Source of the DNA: an uncultured Mailhella sp.
Lineage (GTDB): Bacteria; Desulfobacterota; Desulfovibrionia; Desulfovibrionales; Desulfovibrionaceae
Assembly (NCBI RefSeq): GCF_944324995.1
Contig: NZ_CALUYL010000024.1
Span: 1-56,787, forward strand
DNA: 56,787 bases
Direction of reading: 5' to 3'
The position numbers and the translations under genes were made by a program. Shown here in pieces: positions 1 to 8,171 of the stretch. How positions within the stretch are numbered: position 1 is the stretch's first letter; each line of letters begins with the position of its first letter. The notes under the pieces were generated by a model. It ran no database searches, was not told where the DNA came from, and saw only the letters and a program-made list of their open reading frames with translations.

Positions 1-449
1 GGGAGATTCTGGCGCAGCTTGAGGCCGCGCGGGGCAAGGCGCGGGTGGCGAAGCTGGAAGCCGCCGTGCTCCCGGGACTGGACATTGCTCCGGCAAAGGG
101 TAAAACCGTGAAGCCCGCCCCGATGCAGGAACCATCTCCGGCACAGGAACCCGCTCCGGCGCAGCCCGCGCCCGAGCATCCGCTTCTGGAGGCGCTGCGC
201 AGCGTGAATCCCGACGCCATGACGCCTCTCGACGCGCTGCGCCTGCTCTCCGACTGGAAAATGCTCTGGGGCTCGCCCGCAAAGGACAAGGCTGCCGCGC
301 CTGCCCCCGCAGCTTCGGCCGATGCGGAGAAAAGCGCCCCGCAGACAGGCGAGGCGCAGGCGGACGAAGGGCAGACGGGCAAGGCGTCCGGCCCCGCCGA
401 GGCTCCCCGCCGCCGCGGACGAAAGAAGGCGTCCGGCGCTCCGGCCTGA
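1..449 (+). CDS. mutS: DNA mismatch repair protein MutS, C-terminal fragment (runs in from the left edge)
   Basis: The open frame enters at base 3 with no start in the window, so only about 149 C-terminal residues are seen. They begin with a helix (EILAQLEAARGKARVAKLEA) like the clamp end of MutS, continue through an Ala/Pro/Gln-rich linker, and contain the segment HPLLEALRSVNPDAMTPLDA, which matches the short C-terminal helical motif of MutS that ends in a Leu-rich DALxLLxxW stretch. An Ala/Lys/Arg-rich tail follows. MutS recognises mismatches and dimerises or tetramerises through this end. A GTG at 45 is internal, not a start. The identification rests on this motif alone, because the ATPase and mismatch-binding domains lie outside the window. 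Confidence 0.72.
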   Translation, partial: EILAQLEAARGKARVAKLEAAVLPGLDIAPAKGKTVKPAPMQEPSPAQEPAPAQPAPEHPLLEALRSVNPDAMTPLDALRLLSDWKMLWGSPAKDKAAAPAPAASADAEKSAPQTGEAQADEGQTGKASGPAEAPRRRGRKKASGAPA

Positions 450-878
450 CGCTGATCGCCGGGAATTCGGCGCAGAAGCGCGCCGCGTCCGGGCTGTCCT
501 GACAGCGTTCCCCTCCGGAGAGTCCCGAGGCGGCAAGCGTTCCGCGCCCGGTGCTCGGAGCAGAACGGGTTCAGCGCCGAAGTTCCGATGCGGCAGGGCG
601 TTCGGCCTCCGGTGGAGGGGCAGAAGAGGCCGGAGCAGAAACATATTTCGCGCCGGATGTTTCAGGCGCAAAACCTGTTCCGTGCCGGGGCCGCCCCGGA
701 ACGAAACCATGCTTCGCTCCGAGGTTTCGGAGCAGAAGCGCTCCGCGCTGGAAGGTTCGGAGCCGACAGGACAACAAGTTCCGCGCCTCTTTTCGGCGCA
801 GACAGAAAAAACGACCGCCTCCCCGGCAAGGATGCGGCACAAGCGGCATGTCCCCCGGGCATGTCATCAAGGATTGCT
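450..878. repeat. Gene-free stretch with degenerate ~30-35 bp tandem repeats
   Basis: No gene is supported between mutS and the lipoprotein gene. About seven diverged copies of a unit resembling TTCGGAGCAGAA followed by TCCGCGCCGG recur near 466, 554, 628, 660, 725, 755 and 791. Spacing tightens to about 30-35 bases in the right half. All three forward frames are partly open, but none has a good start, and codon use does not resemble the neighbours. It may be a decayed minisatellite or hairpin array. Confidence 0.4.
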
Positions 879-1373
879 ATGAAACGTCGTTTCGTGTTTT
901 CAGGAGCCTGGTTTGCGCTGATTGCGCTGTGCGCGGCGCTCGTCGTCGCCGGATGCGGCCGCAAGGGCGATCCTGTGCCCGACTACTCCCGCGATGAATT
1001 TTCCTTTGCCTCGCTCAGCGCCGAGGCCGCGGCGGACGGCACCATCACGTTTCAGGGCACGGTGTCGGGCGCGGCCCAGAACCTGGAATACATGGTGCTC
1101 GAAATGCAGGCCGTGGACGGCGAACTGTGCGAAGGCTGCCCCTTCCTGCCGCAGGATCAGTACCGCGTCGATTCCCGCGACGCCTGGGAAAGCAACAGCG
1201 GCTCGTCGTTCAGCTTCGTGTATCGACCCGTGTTTTCCGGCAGCGCTTATCGGTGGCGTCTCATCGGTCACAATCTTTACTCGGGCCTGCCCGACGTGGT
1301 GAGCCCCATGCAGACGGTGTTCATGGACGGCTATTCCGGCATCGACATGTCCATGCCCGCCCTCGGAGAATAA
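879..1373 (+). CDS. Small lipoprotein, function unknown
   Basis: The protein has 164 residues. Its N-terminus is a lipoprotein signal peptide: MKRR, a hydrophobic stretch, then the lipobox LVVAGC with the acylated Cys at residue 26, followed by GRKGDPVPDY. The residue after Cys is Gly, so outer-membrane sorting is plausible. The start was chosen at the ATG 879 because AAGGA lies just upstream and it gives a clean signal peptide; the frame is open further upstream but reads through the repeat region. The mature part contains two more Cys (CEGC) and a beta-rich, fibronectin-like pattern, but I do not recognise the family. Only 2 bp separate it from the next gene, so the two are probably cotranscribed. 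Confidence 0.75.
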   Translation: MKRRFVFSGAWFALIALCAALVVAGCGRKGDPVPDYSRDEFSFASLSAEAAADGTITFQGTVSGAAQNLEYMVLEMQAVDGELCEGCPFLPQDQYRVDSRDAWESNSGSSFSFVYRPVFSGSAYRWRLIGHNLYSGLPDVVSPMQTVFMDGYSGIDMSMPALGE

Positions 1374-1375
1374 TC

Positions 1376-2065
1376 ATGCCTGCTCTTCAACGTGCGGCGC
1401 GTCTTTTGTGCGCCCTGTGCCTGTGCCTCGGAATCTGCGTTCCTTCCGCCTGGGCCGCCGCCTACGCCGACTTCCGTTCCGACATCCAGTACCGCATCGA
1501 CGGCAAATCCGTGCGTACCTGCGGAGCCGCCATGTCCTCCGGACACAACTCCAGACTCGACCTCGACCTCGGCAAGGCCGGAGCCTTCACGCTCCTCATC
1601 GACAGCCGCAATCACATGCTCCGCGTGCTCTCCCAGCGCCTCAAGGCCTACGTCGAAATCCCCGTCTCCGGAGATCCCCGCGATTGGCGCAGCCTCGTCA
1701 AAAGCGCCGCGGCCGCCGTCATGCCCCAGAGCATGGGCATGATCAGCCTCCAGGAAAAGGAAGTTACCCCCATAGGTAAGGATAACTGGCAGGGCTACGC
1801 CGTCAGAAAAACACGCAACGTCTTCGAGGCCGGATTCATGGGCTCCACCAGACGCTTCACCGTCGAAGTCTGGGAAAACGAGGCCTTCTCCCCCTTCCCC
1901 ATGCACGTCAGAGCCGAAGAAACCGACGCTACCCACGGCGGCGCCGCCTGGCTCACCAATATCGTCGCTGAACAGGCCGCCCAGTCCATGTTCCAAATCC
2001 CCCAGGGCTTCTCCCGCTATACCTCCGTCCTCGACCTCTTCCTCTACGCCCTCACCGCTTTTTAA
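1376..2065 (+). CDS. Exported protein of unknown function
   Basis: The protein has 229 residues. A Sec signal peptide spans about residues 1-26 (Leu/Cys-rich core, cleavage likely at AWA before AAYADF), so it should be periplasmic or attached outside. The start at 1376 lies 2 bp after the preceding stop, with GGAG about 8 bases upstream. The mature chain has alternating beta-type segments such as KAGAFTLLIDSRNHMLRVLS and ends in a helical stretch. It loosely resembles DUF4412-type or LolA-like folds that carry hydrophobic ligands, but that is a guess. It probably acts with the adjacent lipoprotein. A composite repeat begins at its stop codon (2063-2065). Confidence 0.7.
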   Translation: MPALQRAARLLCALCLCLGICVPSAWAAAYADFRSDIQYRIDGKSVRTCGAAMSSGHNSRLDLDLGKAGAFTLLIDSRNHMLRVLSQRLKAYVEIPVSGDPRDWRSLVKSAAAAVMPQSMGMISLQEKEVTPIGKDNWQGYAVRKTRNVFEAGFMGSTRRFTVEVWENEAFSPFPMHVRAEETDATHGGAAWLTNIVAEQAAQSMFQIPQGFSRYTSVLDLFLYALTAF

Positions 2066-2890
2066 AGGCAGAAAAGGCAGGAAAGGCAGGAAAGGCATGC
2101 GGGGGAAATAATTCCCCCCGCGCCCCCCTGTTTCTGCCTCCCGGCTTCGCCGGTTCGGCAGGACAGGGTGAACGGGAAGATTATGCCCGAAGCAAAGGGC
2201 GAGGGGGAGAGTGAAGACCGGAAGGCGTTTTTCAACGCTCTGGGGCCCCGGGCGACGTCTGGAGCCTGGCCGACGGCAGGCGCGTAGCCGGAATTCACTT
2301 CCGGCGTTAAGCGCAGCTGCCGTCGTACAAGTTCCGCAGTCCGTGTAGTGTGTCTTGCGTCAACGGGATGTTGTGGCAGAACTATTCCTGCGAGGTCAGA
2401 AATAATTCCCCTCGCGCCCCCCTGTTTCTGCCTCCCGGCTTCGCCGGTTCGGCAGGCGGGAGCGTGCAGGCAAAGCGCGTTGCCTATGGCTGCGGTCGAG
2501 CAAAAAGGTTATGTCCGCAGCGGGCGGAGTGCTTGGCGGGCGCTGTTCGATCTGCGGTCTCAGTGCAGGTGTGTCCTTTCGGACCCACCTGCGGTGGCCG
2601 ACTCCTGTCCGACAAAGGTCGGACAGTCGTGTCAAAGGAAAAGATTTCCAGATTTTTGTTGGAGAAGGAATCGGCCCAGCGTGGTGGAGCCGATTTCGGT
2701 TCAGCCGCCGGGGCGGGGAAATTTCCACCCGGAAAGTCGTTTCTCAATGCTCTGGGGCCCCGGGCGACATCAGGAGCCCGGCCGACGGCAGGCGCGCAGC
2801 CGGAATTCACTTCCGGCGTTAAGCGCAGCCGCCGTCGTACAAGTTCCGCAGGCCGAACAGTGTGTCTTGCGCAAACGGGAGACGGCAGCC
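2066..2890 (+). repeat. Composite structured repeat, copy 1 (full copy plus a second tail)
   Basis: It starts on the stop codon with purine-rich AAAGGCAG-type units. A strong hairpin (GCGGGGGAA / TTCCCCCCGC) and a CCGGCTTCGCCGG hairpin follow. Next are the CCGGGC / GCCCGG stem, the GCCGGAA / TTCCGGC stem (2287-2293 with 2299-2305) inside an outer GACGGCAG / CTGCCGTC pair, and last the GTGTCC / GGACCCAC and TGTCCGAC / GTCGGACA hairpins ending near GATTTCCAGAT. A second set of middle modules follows at about 2729-2890. There is no coding signal. Confidence 0.85.
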
Positions 2891-3550
2891 GCCGGGCGCT
2901 CGTCAGATACAGAGAGAGGAAGCGTTCCGAGAGTGGGGCGTCTTCCTCTCTTTTTTTCGATTCAGCGTTTCATGCCGGGGTGTCGCCTGCCGGACAAAGA
3001 TCGGCGCAGAATGTTGCTGCCGCCCCATGATGTTGCACGGCGTTGCCTTTTAAACATCTTGTCATCTTTTCCTTTGCTCACGACTGTCCGGCACAGGCCG
3101 GACAGGAGTCGGCCACCGCAGGTGGGCGCAGCAGCGCACACCTGCACTGAGACCGCAGCCCGAACAGAGCCTGCCAGAACTTCCCGCCTGCGTGGAGCTC
3201 ACCTGTCGAAACTCCGAACGCCATTTTCAGCAACCCGACCGGCATTCGCCCCGACCTGCTGAAGCAGCTTTAGCTGCGAAGAAGAATCAGGGGGGATCGG
3301 GGGGAATTATTTCCCCCGGCGGGGTTCGGGGCGGAGCCCCGCTGCTCTCGTCTGATCCCTTCCATTCAATCCGGGGCGGAGCCCCGATGCTCCGGCCTGT
3401 CCCCTTCCTCTTCTGTCTTTCCCTTCCTTTCTGTCTTTATTTATTGTTATTTTTCAGTGAAGATTGGGCATGATTCTTGACAGTGGGGGGAGGGGGGTGG
3501 ATAGTGGAAAAGCTCAGGTTTGGAGTTTTTAAGGCAGGGACGTTGCGGAT
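2891..3550. repeat. Composite repeat copy 2, inverted, followed by the upstream region of the GGDEF/EAL gene
   Basis: From about 3068 to 3330 a copy of the composite repeat lies on the minus strand, starting with its TCACGACTGTCCGGC end and finishing with a CAGCTTTAGCTG hairpin and a GGGGGGAATTATTTCCCCC stem. Two GGGGCGGAGCCCC hairpins follow at about 3330 and 3372, then pyrimidine-rich sequence to 3440 that corresponds to the purine-rich head read on the other strand. Bases 2891-3067 hold nothing I can name. Confidence 0.75.
3477..3505 (+). promoter_or_regulatory. Candidate sigma-70 promoter with a G-tract spacer
   Basis: TTGACA at 3477-3482 and GATAGT at 3500-3505 are separated by 17 bases that are almost pure G (two runs of six). 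It lies 46 bases before the ATG of the GGDEF/EAL gene. The -35 box is perfect and the -10 box is a weaker match. Confidence 0.5.
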
Positions 3551-6500
3551 ATGACGATAGGCAGCGGATTTCATTTATCAGATCTTCAATACTGGCGCGA
3601 GTTGAAGATACTGGCGGAGCGCGCCTCGCGGGATGTATTGTCCGGGCTTTTGAATCGTGAGACGGCGACGGACTACATTGAGCAGTGTTTGCGGCACATG
3701 CAGCCTGGGGACATGTGTGCGTTGTTCATTGTTGATCTGGACAACTTCAAGCAGGTGAACGACACGCTGGGGCATCAGGCGGGGGATCAGGTCATTCGTC
3801 TGGCGGCGAAGGCGCTGTCGGGGTGTTTTCGGGCGACGGACATTGTGGGGCGTCTTGGCGGGGACGAGTTTTTTGCGCTGATTTCTGGTCCGATTACGGA
3901 GGAGAGTGCGCGGGAGAAGGCGCGGAGCATATGTGAGGCGCTGCAGTTTTCGATAGGCGTGAATCCGACGCTGCATGTGAGTTCGAGCGTTGGGGTGTAC
4001 ATAGCGTCCGGGGAGACGCGGGCGTTTGAGAAGCTGTACGAGCGCGCGGATGCGGCGTTGTACGAGGCCAAGGCGGAGGGGCGCAACAGGTATCACATCA
4101 GCAGCGGGGAGGAGTCGGAAGAAGGCGAGCACGAGACGGAAGTGCTGCCGTATGCGCCTGTTCAGCTTCAGGCGTTGCTTGAGCACATGGAAGAAGGCGT
4201 GGCGCTGCTGGAAGTGCAGGAGGACATCAGCGTGGTGTATGCGAGTCCTGCGCTGCTGCGCATGCTGGGCGCGGAGCCGGGAAGCGTGGCGCTGCCGTGT
4301 GATCTTTCGTCGTTTTCCGGGATTCATCCCGACGACGTGCCCGAATACGAGCGGCTTTTGCGCGAGAGCATGGCGAGCGGCCGCGGGGTGGAATATGAAC
4401 ATCGTTTTCTGCGCGACGGGGTATGGCGCTGGTGTCGGGCGCGGGTGACGCGCATGCCGGCGTCCGGCGGCAGGGTGTCGATGCTGGCGCTGGTGCGGGA
4501 TGTTTCAGGTGCGCGCAAGCGCGAGGACGCGCTTCAGGAAGAGAGCGAGCTTTTGAAGCTGGCGCTTGATCGCGGTTCGCGCGTGCTCTGGGAATTGGAC
4601 GTGTCGTCGCGTCGATTTGTGCTGTTCAACAGTCGGCGTCGGGTGAACGCGTCATCCATGCGGGTGGAGAATTTTCCGGAGGGGCTGATTGAACGCAAGT
4701 GGGTGCATCCGGATTCCGTTTCCCGATTCCGGGCGTTTGCGCGGGATCTGCTCGGCGGCCGTCCTGCGGGCGGGGGAGCGTTCATTCTTCGTCACAAGAT
4801 GAGTCGTCGATACGGGTGGTTTTCGGTGTACTACCGGGTGCTGCCCGACGGGGATCGGCGACCGCTCAAGGTGATAGGCATTGCGGAACCGCTTTTCGGG
4901 GGGCTGTTTTCTGGCGGGGGGATATCCGGACGGGACAGGCTGTGGGAGGCGTTGCGTCCGAACCTGTTCTGCTATTTGCGGCTTGATCTGACGCGCGACC
5001 GTGTGGAGGCGCTGTGGTCGGAGGGGCGGACGTTTACGCCGCATTTGTGCGGGGTAAGCTGCATGGAGCTCTTGAAGAGGGAGAAGAAGCGTCTGTTCCG
5101 CCGCGAGGACAGGGATGAATTTCTGTCGGTGTTCGGCAGGGATGCGCTGCTTGCGGCGTTTGCGCGCGGCGCGGAGTGGGTGACGCGGGAATATCGTCGC
5201 GTGGACGAGGGCGGCATGGTTCGCTGGCTGTCGTACACGGCGCATCTGGCGCAGAATCCGCTCACGGGGAACGTGCAGGCGTTCTGCTTTCTGCAGGACA
5301 CGGAACGTCGGCACGAGCGCGAGGCGCAGCTGGTGCGCAGTTCGCGCGATTTGCCGGTGCACGGCATCTACGGTCGGGACATGGCCCGCAGGCTGGCGGA
5401 AAACGTGCTGGAGAGCGGGGACTCTCCGCTGCATCTGCTGGCGTTTGTGCGGGTGCTTGGTCTGTCCGGGCCGGAAGCGGCGCGCCGTCGTCGATTTATT
5501 TTCATGGCGTTTTCGCTGCTGCTCGGTTCCGAGTGCGTGATAGGCGAGCACGGCGAGGACGCGTTTACGGTGTTTCGTTCCGACGCCGCGCCGCGGGTGG
5601 TGACGCGGCAGCGCATGGACGAAGCGTTTGCCTTTGTGCGTCAGGCGCTGTTTGACTGCGGCATGGCCATGATTCCGCGTTTTGTGGCGGCGGTGGCCTG
5701 CGCCGATCTTTGCGGAACGGACTACGAGGCGCTGGTGCGGCGAGCCGGGCAGATGTGCGGCGAATGGGAAAACGAGCCTTCGGACGTGATTGTGTTCATT
5801 GACGATCTGTCGCCGTTCCAGCCCGAGCGGTCGGACGGGCTGCCGCTGGGCGCGGAATCCGCGGTTTCGGCGTCGGTCGTGCCGGATGCGGCGTCCGGCG
5901 GGGAGGTTCCGACTCCCGCTCCGGCAGCGGCGTCTGCGCCGGATGCGGCGTCGGCATCCGCGGGCGCGGCGACAGGCACGGCGGCCCCCGGAACGTCCGG
6001 CGCGACGCTCCCCGCGGGGGCGGGAACGTCGACTCCTGCGCCCCACGCTGTTCCCGGAACTTTTGCCGCCGTGTCCCACGGCGCCCTCGGATCACCGGCT
6101 CTCGCGTCTCCTTCGGCTTTCGGAACCTCGACCCCCGCGGCTTCTGCCGCCCACGGAACCTCGGTTCCCGGAGCCTCCGGAACTTCGCCTCTCGGCGCGT
6201 CGTTCCCCGGAGCGTCGGCATCCGCTCCGGCCGTGGGCAACGCGGCCCTCGGCGCTCCGGTTCCCGGCATGGCGGCCCTGGTTTCCGCTGCGGCTGCGTC
6301 GGCGGCTGCCTCGGCCGACCACGCCGATCATGCCGATCATGCGGTTTCCGCCCTTGAGAGCAACGTCGCCGCCCGCCCGGCGCAGTCCGTGTTGCCGAAG
6401 GAGGGCGCGCGCCACGCCGAACCGGCGCGCCGCCTCTCCGACAATGGCAAGGATACGGCCATTGCCTGTCTGGAAGCCCTGCTGCTCGACGAGTCCCCGG

Positions 6501-8143
6501 ACGTCGTCATGGCGGAGGTGCTGCGGAATCTGGGCGAATACTATCAGGCGGACAGAGTCTATACCCTCGCCCTCGTCGACGACGGCCGCAGCGTTCGCGC
6601 CACCCACGAATGGGTGAACGACGGCCGCCGCAGTCTGAAGAAGCAGTTTTCCGACGTGCCTCTCGACAAGCTTCCCATGTGCTGGCGCGCCCTGCGCGAG
6701 AACGCGCCCCTGCACATGCGCAGCAGGGGCGACCGCTGGAGCTATGCCGTGTTCCCCCTCGCGCCGGAAGACGGCGCGCCCGACGGTCTGCTCTGCGTGG
6801 AGAATCCGCGGGCCCGCATGGAAGGCGACGGTCTGTTCGCCGTGCTCATGCCGTATCTGGAACGGTCGCTGCGCGTGTCCGGTCAGGGGCGGGATTCCGG
6901 CATGCGCGACGCGCTCACCGGATTGCAGAATCTGCGCGCCTACATGGACAAGGTGTGTCTGCTCACGTCCGACGCCTATAGTTCTCTGGGGGCGTTCATT
7001 CTGGATATTCCCGGTGCGTCCCAGCCGCGGCGGCGCGTGGGACAACGGAATTCGTGGCGCATCCTGTACGTTGCCGAAACGCTGAGCGCCGTGTTCGGTC
7101 GCGAACTGCTGTTCCGCACCCGCAGCGACGAATTCGTGGCCCTGTGCGCCAACAGCACCCAGAACGTTTTTCTCGCGCGGGTGCTGAGAGCGCAGTCTCT
7201 GCTGCAGCGGCGATATCCGGGTCAGCTGCGTTTCGGCTATTCATGGTCGGAAGGTCTTTTTTCCGGCGACAAACTGGTCAAGGAGGCGCGCACCATCATG
7301 CTCTGCAATCAGCTGGAGCCCACGACCGACGGAAAGGGGCAGTCCGCGCGCGGCGTGCGGGGCCCCGCCGTGGCGGGCACGGCCGGACTGGAGAGCTTTA
7401 CCATCTACCTTCAGCCCAAGGTGAACATGCGCACCGGCGACCTCGTGGGCGCGGAAGTTCTGGTGCGCGGCCTCGACGGTTCGGGCCGCGTCATTGCGCC
7501 CGCCCTGTTCATGGAATCCCTGGAACGCACGGGCGTCATCCGCGAGGTGGATCTGCACGTGCTCAATCTGGCGCTCTCCACCATGGAAAACTGGCGCGTG
7601 CGCGGCTGGAAGGTGCTGCCGCTTTCCGTAAACTTTTCGCGCGCCACCATGCTGAGCGCCTCGGCGCCGGGTTCGGTGCTGGCGCTGTTCAGCCGGTATC
7701 CGCATATTTCGCCGAACCTGCTCGAAATCGAGGTTTCCGAAAACGCCGGCGATCTGGAAAACCGCACGCTCGAACGCGCCATGGCGGGTTTTCGTCCGTT
7801 CGGGGTGCGCTTCGGTCTCGACGACTTCGGCACGCGTTACGCCAATCTTTCGGTGTTCGCCAATGTGGCCTTCGATACCGTGAAGCTCGACAGAAGTCTC
7901 ATCAGCGGCCTGTCGCACAACGCCGTGGGACGCGCCCTCGTGGGCGACATCGTGCGGCTGTGCGCGGTGCGCAACATGACCTGCGTTGCCGAAGGCGTGG
8001 AGACGCAGGCGCAGATCGACGCCCTGCTTGCGGAAGGCTGCGTGATCGGACAGGGCTTTTATTACGGCCGCCCCATGTCGGCGGCGGATTTTGAACGCAG
8101 ATACCTGCGTCCCCAGCCGGGGCAGGAAGGCGTGACCCCATGA
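3551..8143 (+). CDS. Multidomain c-di-GMP signalling protein: GGDEF, PAS repeats, degenerate GGDEFs, GAF, EAL
   Basis: The protein has 1530 residues and no membrane segment, so it should be a cytoplasmic sensor. In order: a canonical diguanylate cyclase domain (about 20-185, RLGGDEF with GGDEF at 103-107); a PAS domain (about 208-320); two more PAS-like segments (about 334-445 and 469-585); a GGDEF-like domain without the motif (about 597-754); an Ala/Pro/Ser-rich low-complexity linker (about 756-964); a GAF domain (about 971-1108); a degenerate GGDEF with RSDEF (near 1191); and an EAL phosphodiesterase domain (about 1281-1521). In the EAL domain the signature is EVL (Glu1302), but the Asn, the DDFG pair, the VKLDRS Lys and the AEGVET Glu are kept, so activity is plausible. 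It could both make and break c-di-GMP. The next gene starts 28 bp downstream and is probably cotranscribed. Confidence 0.9.
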   Translation: MTIGSGFHLSDLQYWRELKILAERASRDVLSGLLNRETATDYIEQCLRHMQPGDMCALFIVDLDNFKQVNDTLGHQAGDQVIRLAAKALSGCFRATDIVGRLGGDEFFALISGPITEESAREKARSICEALQFSIGVNPTLHVSSSVGVYIASGETRAFEKLYERADAALYEAKAEGRNRYHISSGEESEEGEHETEVLPYAPVQLQALLEHMEEGVALLEVQEDISVVYASPALLRMLGAEPGSVALPCDLSSFSGIHPDDVPEYERLLRESMASGRGVEYEHRFLRDGVWRWCRARVTRMPASGGRVSMLALVRDVSGARKREDALQEESELLKLALDRGSRVLWELDVSSRRFVLFNSRRRVNASSMRVENFPEGLIERKWVHPDSVSRFRAFARDLLGGRPAGGGAFILRHKMSRRYGWFSVYYRVLPDGDRRPLKVIGIAEPLFGGLFSGGGISGRDRLWEALRPNLFCYLRLDLTRDRVEALWSEGRTFTPHLCGVSCMELLKREKKRLFRREDRDEFLSVFGRDALLAAFARGAEWVTREYRRVDEGGMVRWLSYTAHLAQNPLTGNVQAFCFLQDTERRHEREAQLVRSSRDLPVHGIYGRDMARRLAENVLESGDSPLHLLAFVRVLGLSGPEAARRRRFIFMAFSLLLGSECVIGEHGEDAFTVFRSDAAPRVVTRQRMDEAFAFVRQALFDCGMAMIPRFVAAVACADLCGTDYEALVRRAGQMCGEWENEPSDVIVFIDDLSPFQPERSDGLPLGAESAVSASVVPDAASGGEVPTPAPAAASAPDAASASAGAATGTAAPGTSGATLPAGAGTSTPAPHAVPGTFAAVSHGALGSPALASPSAFGTSTPAASAAHGTSVPGASGTSPLGASFPGASASAPAVGNAALGAPVPGMAALVSAAAASAAASADHADHADHAVSALESNVAARPAQSVLPKEGARHAEPARRLSDNGKDTAIACLEALLLDESPDVVMAEVLRNLGEYYQADRVYTLALVDDGRSVRATHEWVNDGRRSLKKQFSDVPLDKLPMCWRALRENAPLHMRSRGDRWSYAVFPLAPEDGAPDGLLCVENPRARMEGDGLFAVLMPYLERSLRVSGQGRDSGMRDALTGLQNLRAYMDKVCLLTSDAYSSLGAFILDIPGASQPRRRVGQRNSWRILYVAETLSAVFGRELLFRTRSDEFVALCANSTQNVFLARVLRAQSLLQRRYPGQLRFGYSWSEGLFSGDKLVKEARTIMLCNQLEPTTDGKGQSARGVRGPAVAGTAGLESFTIYLQPKVNMRTGDLVGAEVLVRGLDGSGRVIAPALFMESLERTGVIREVDLHVLNLALSTMENWRVRGWKVLPLSVNFSRATMLSASAPGSVLALFSRYPHISPNLLEIEVSENAGDLENRTLERAMAGFRPFGVRFGLDDFGTRYANLSVFANVAFDTVKLDRSLISGLSHNAVGRALVGDIVRLCAVRNMTCVAEGVETQAQIDALLAEGCVIGQGFYYGRPMSAADFERRYLRPQPGQEGVTP

Positions 8144-8171
8144 CGGCAGAAGCGACAACGGTTCCGACGCC

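Noticed and set aside
588-1373. Longer version of the lipoprotein starting at 588
   Set aside because: The extra 97 residues come from the degenerate repeat region and would bury the signal peptide.
2348-3262. Open frames inside the composite repeats, many beginning MSCANG or MPVGRAPDVARG
   Set aside because: They appear at every copy in different frames and orientations; paired changes in stems do not respect codons.
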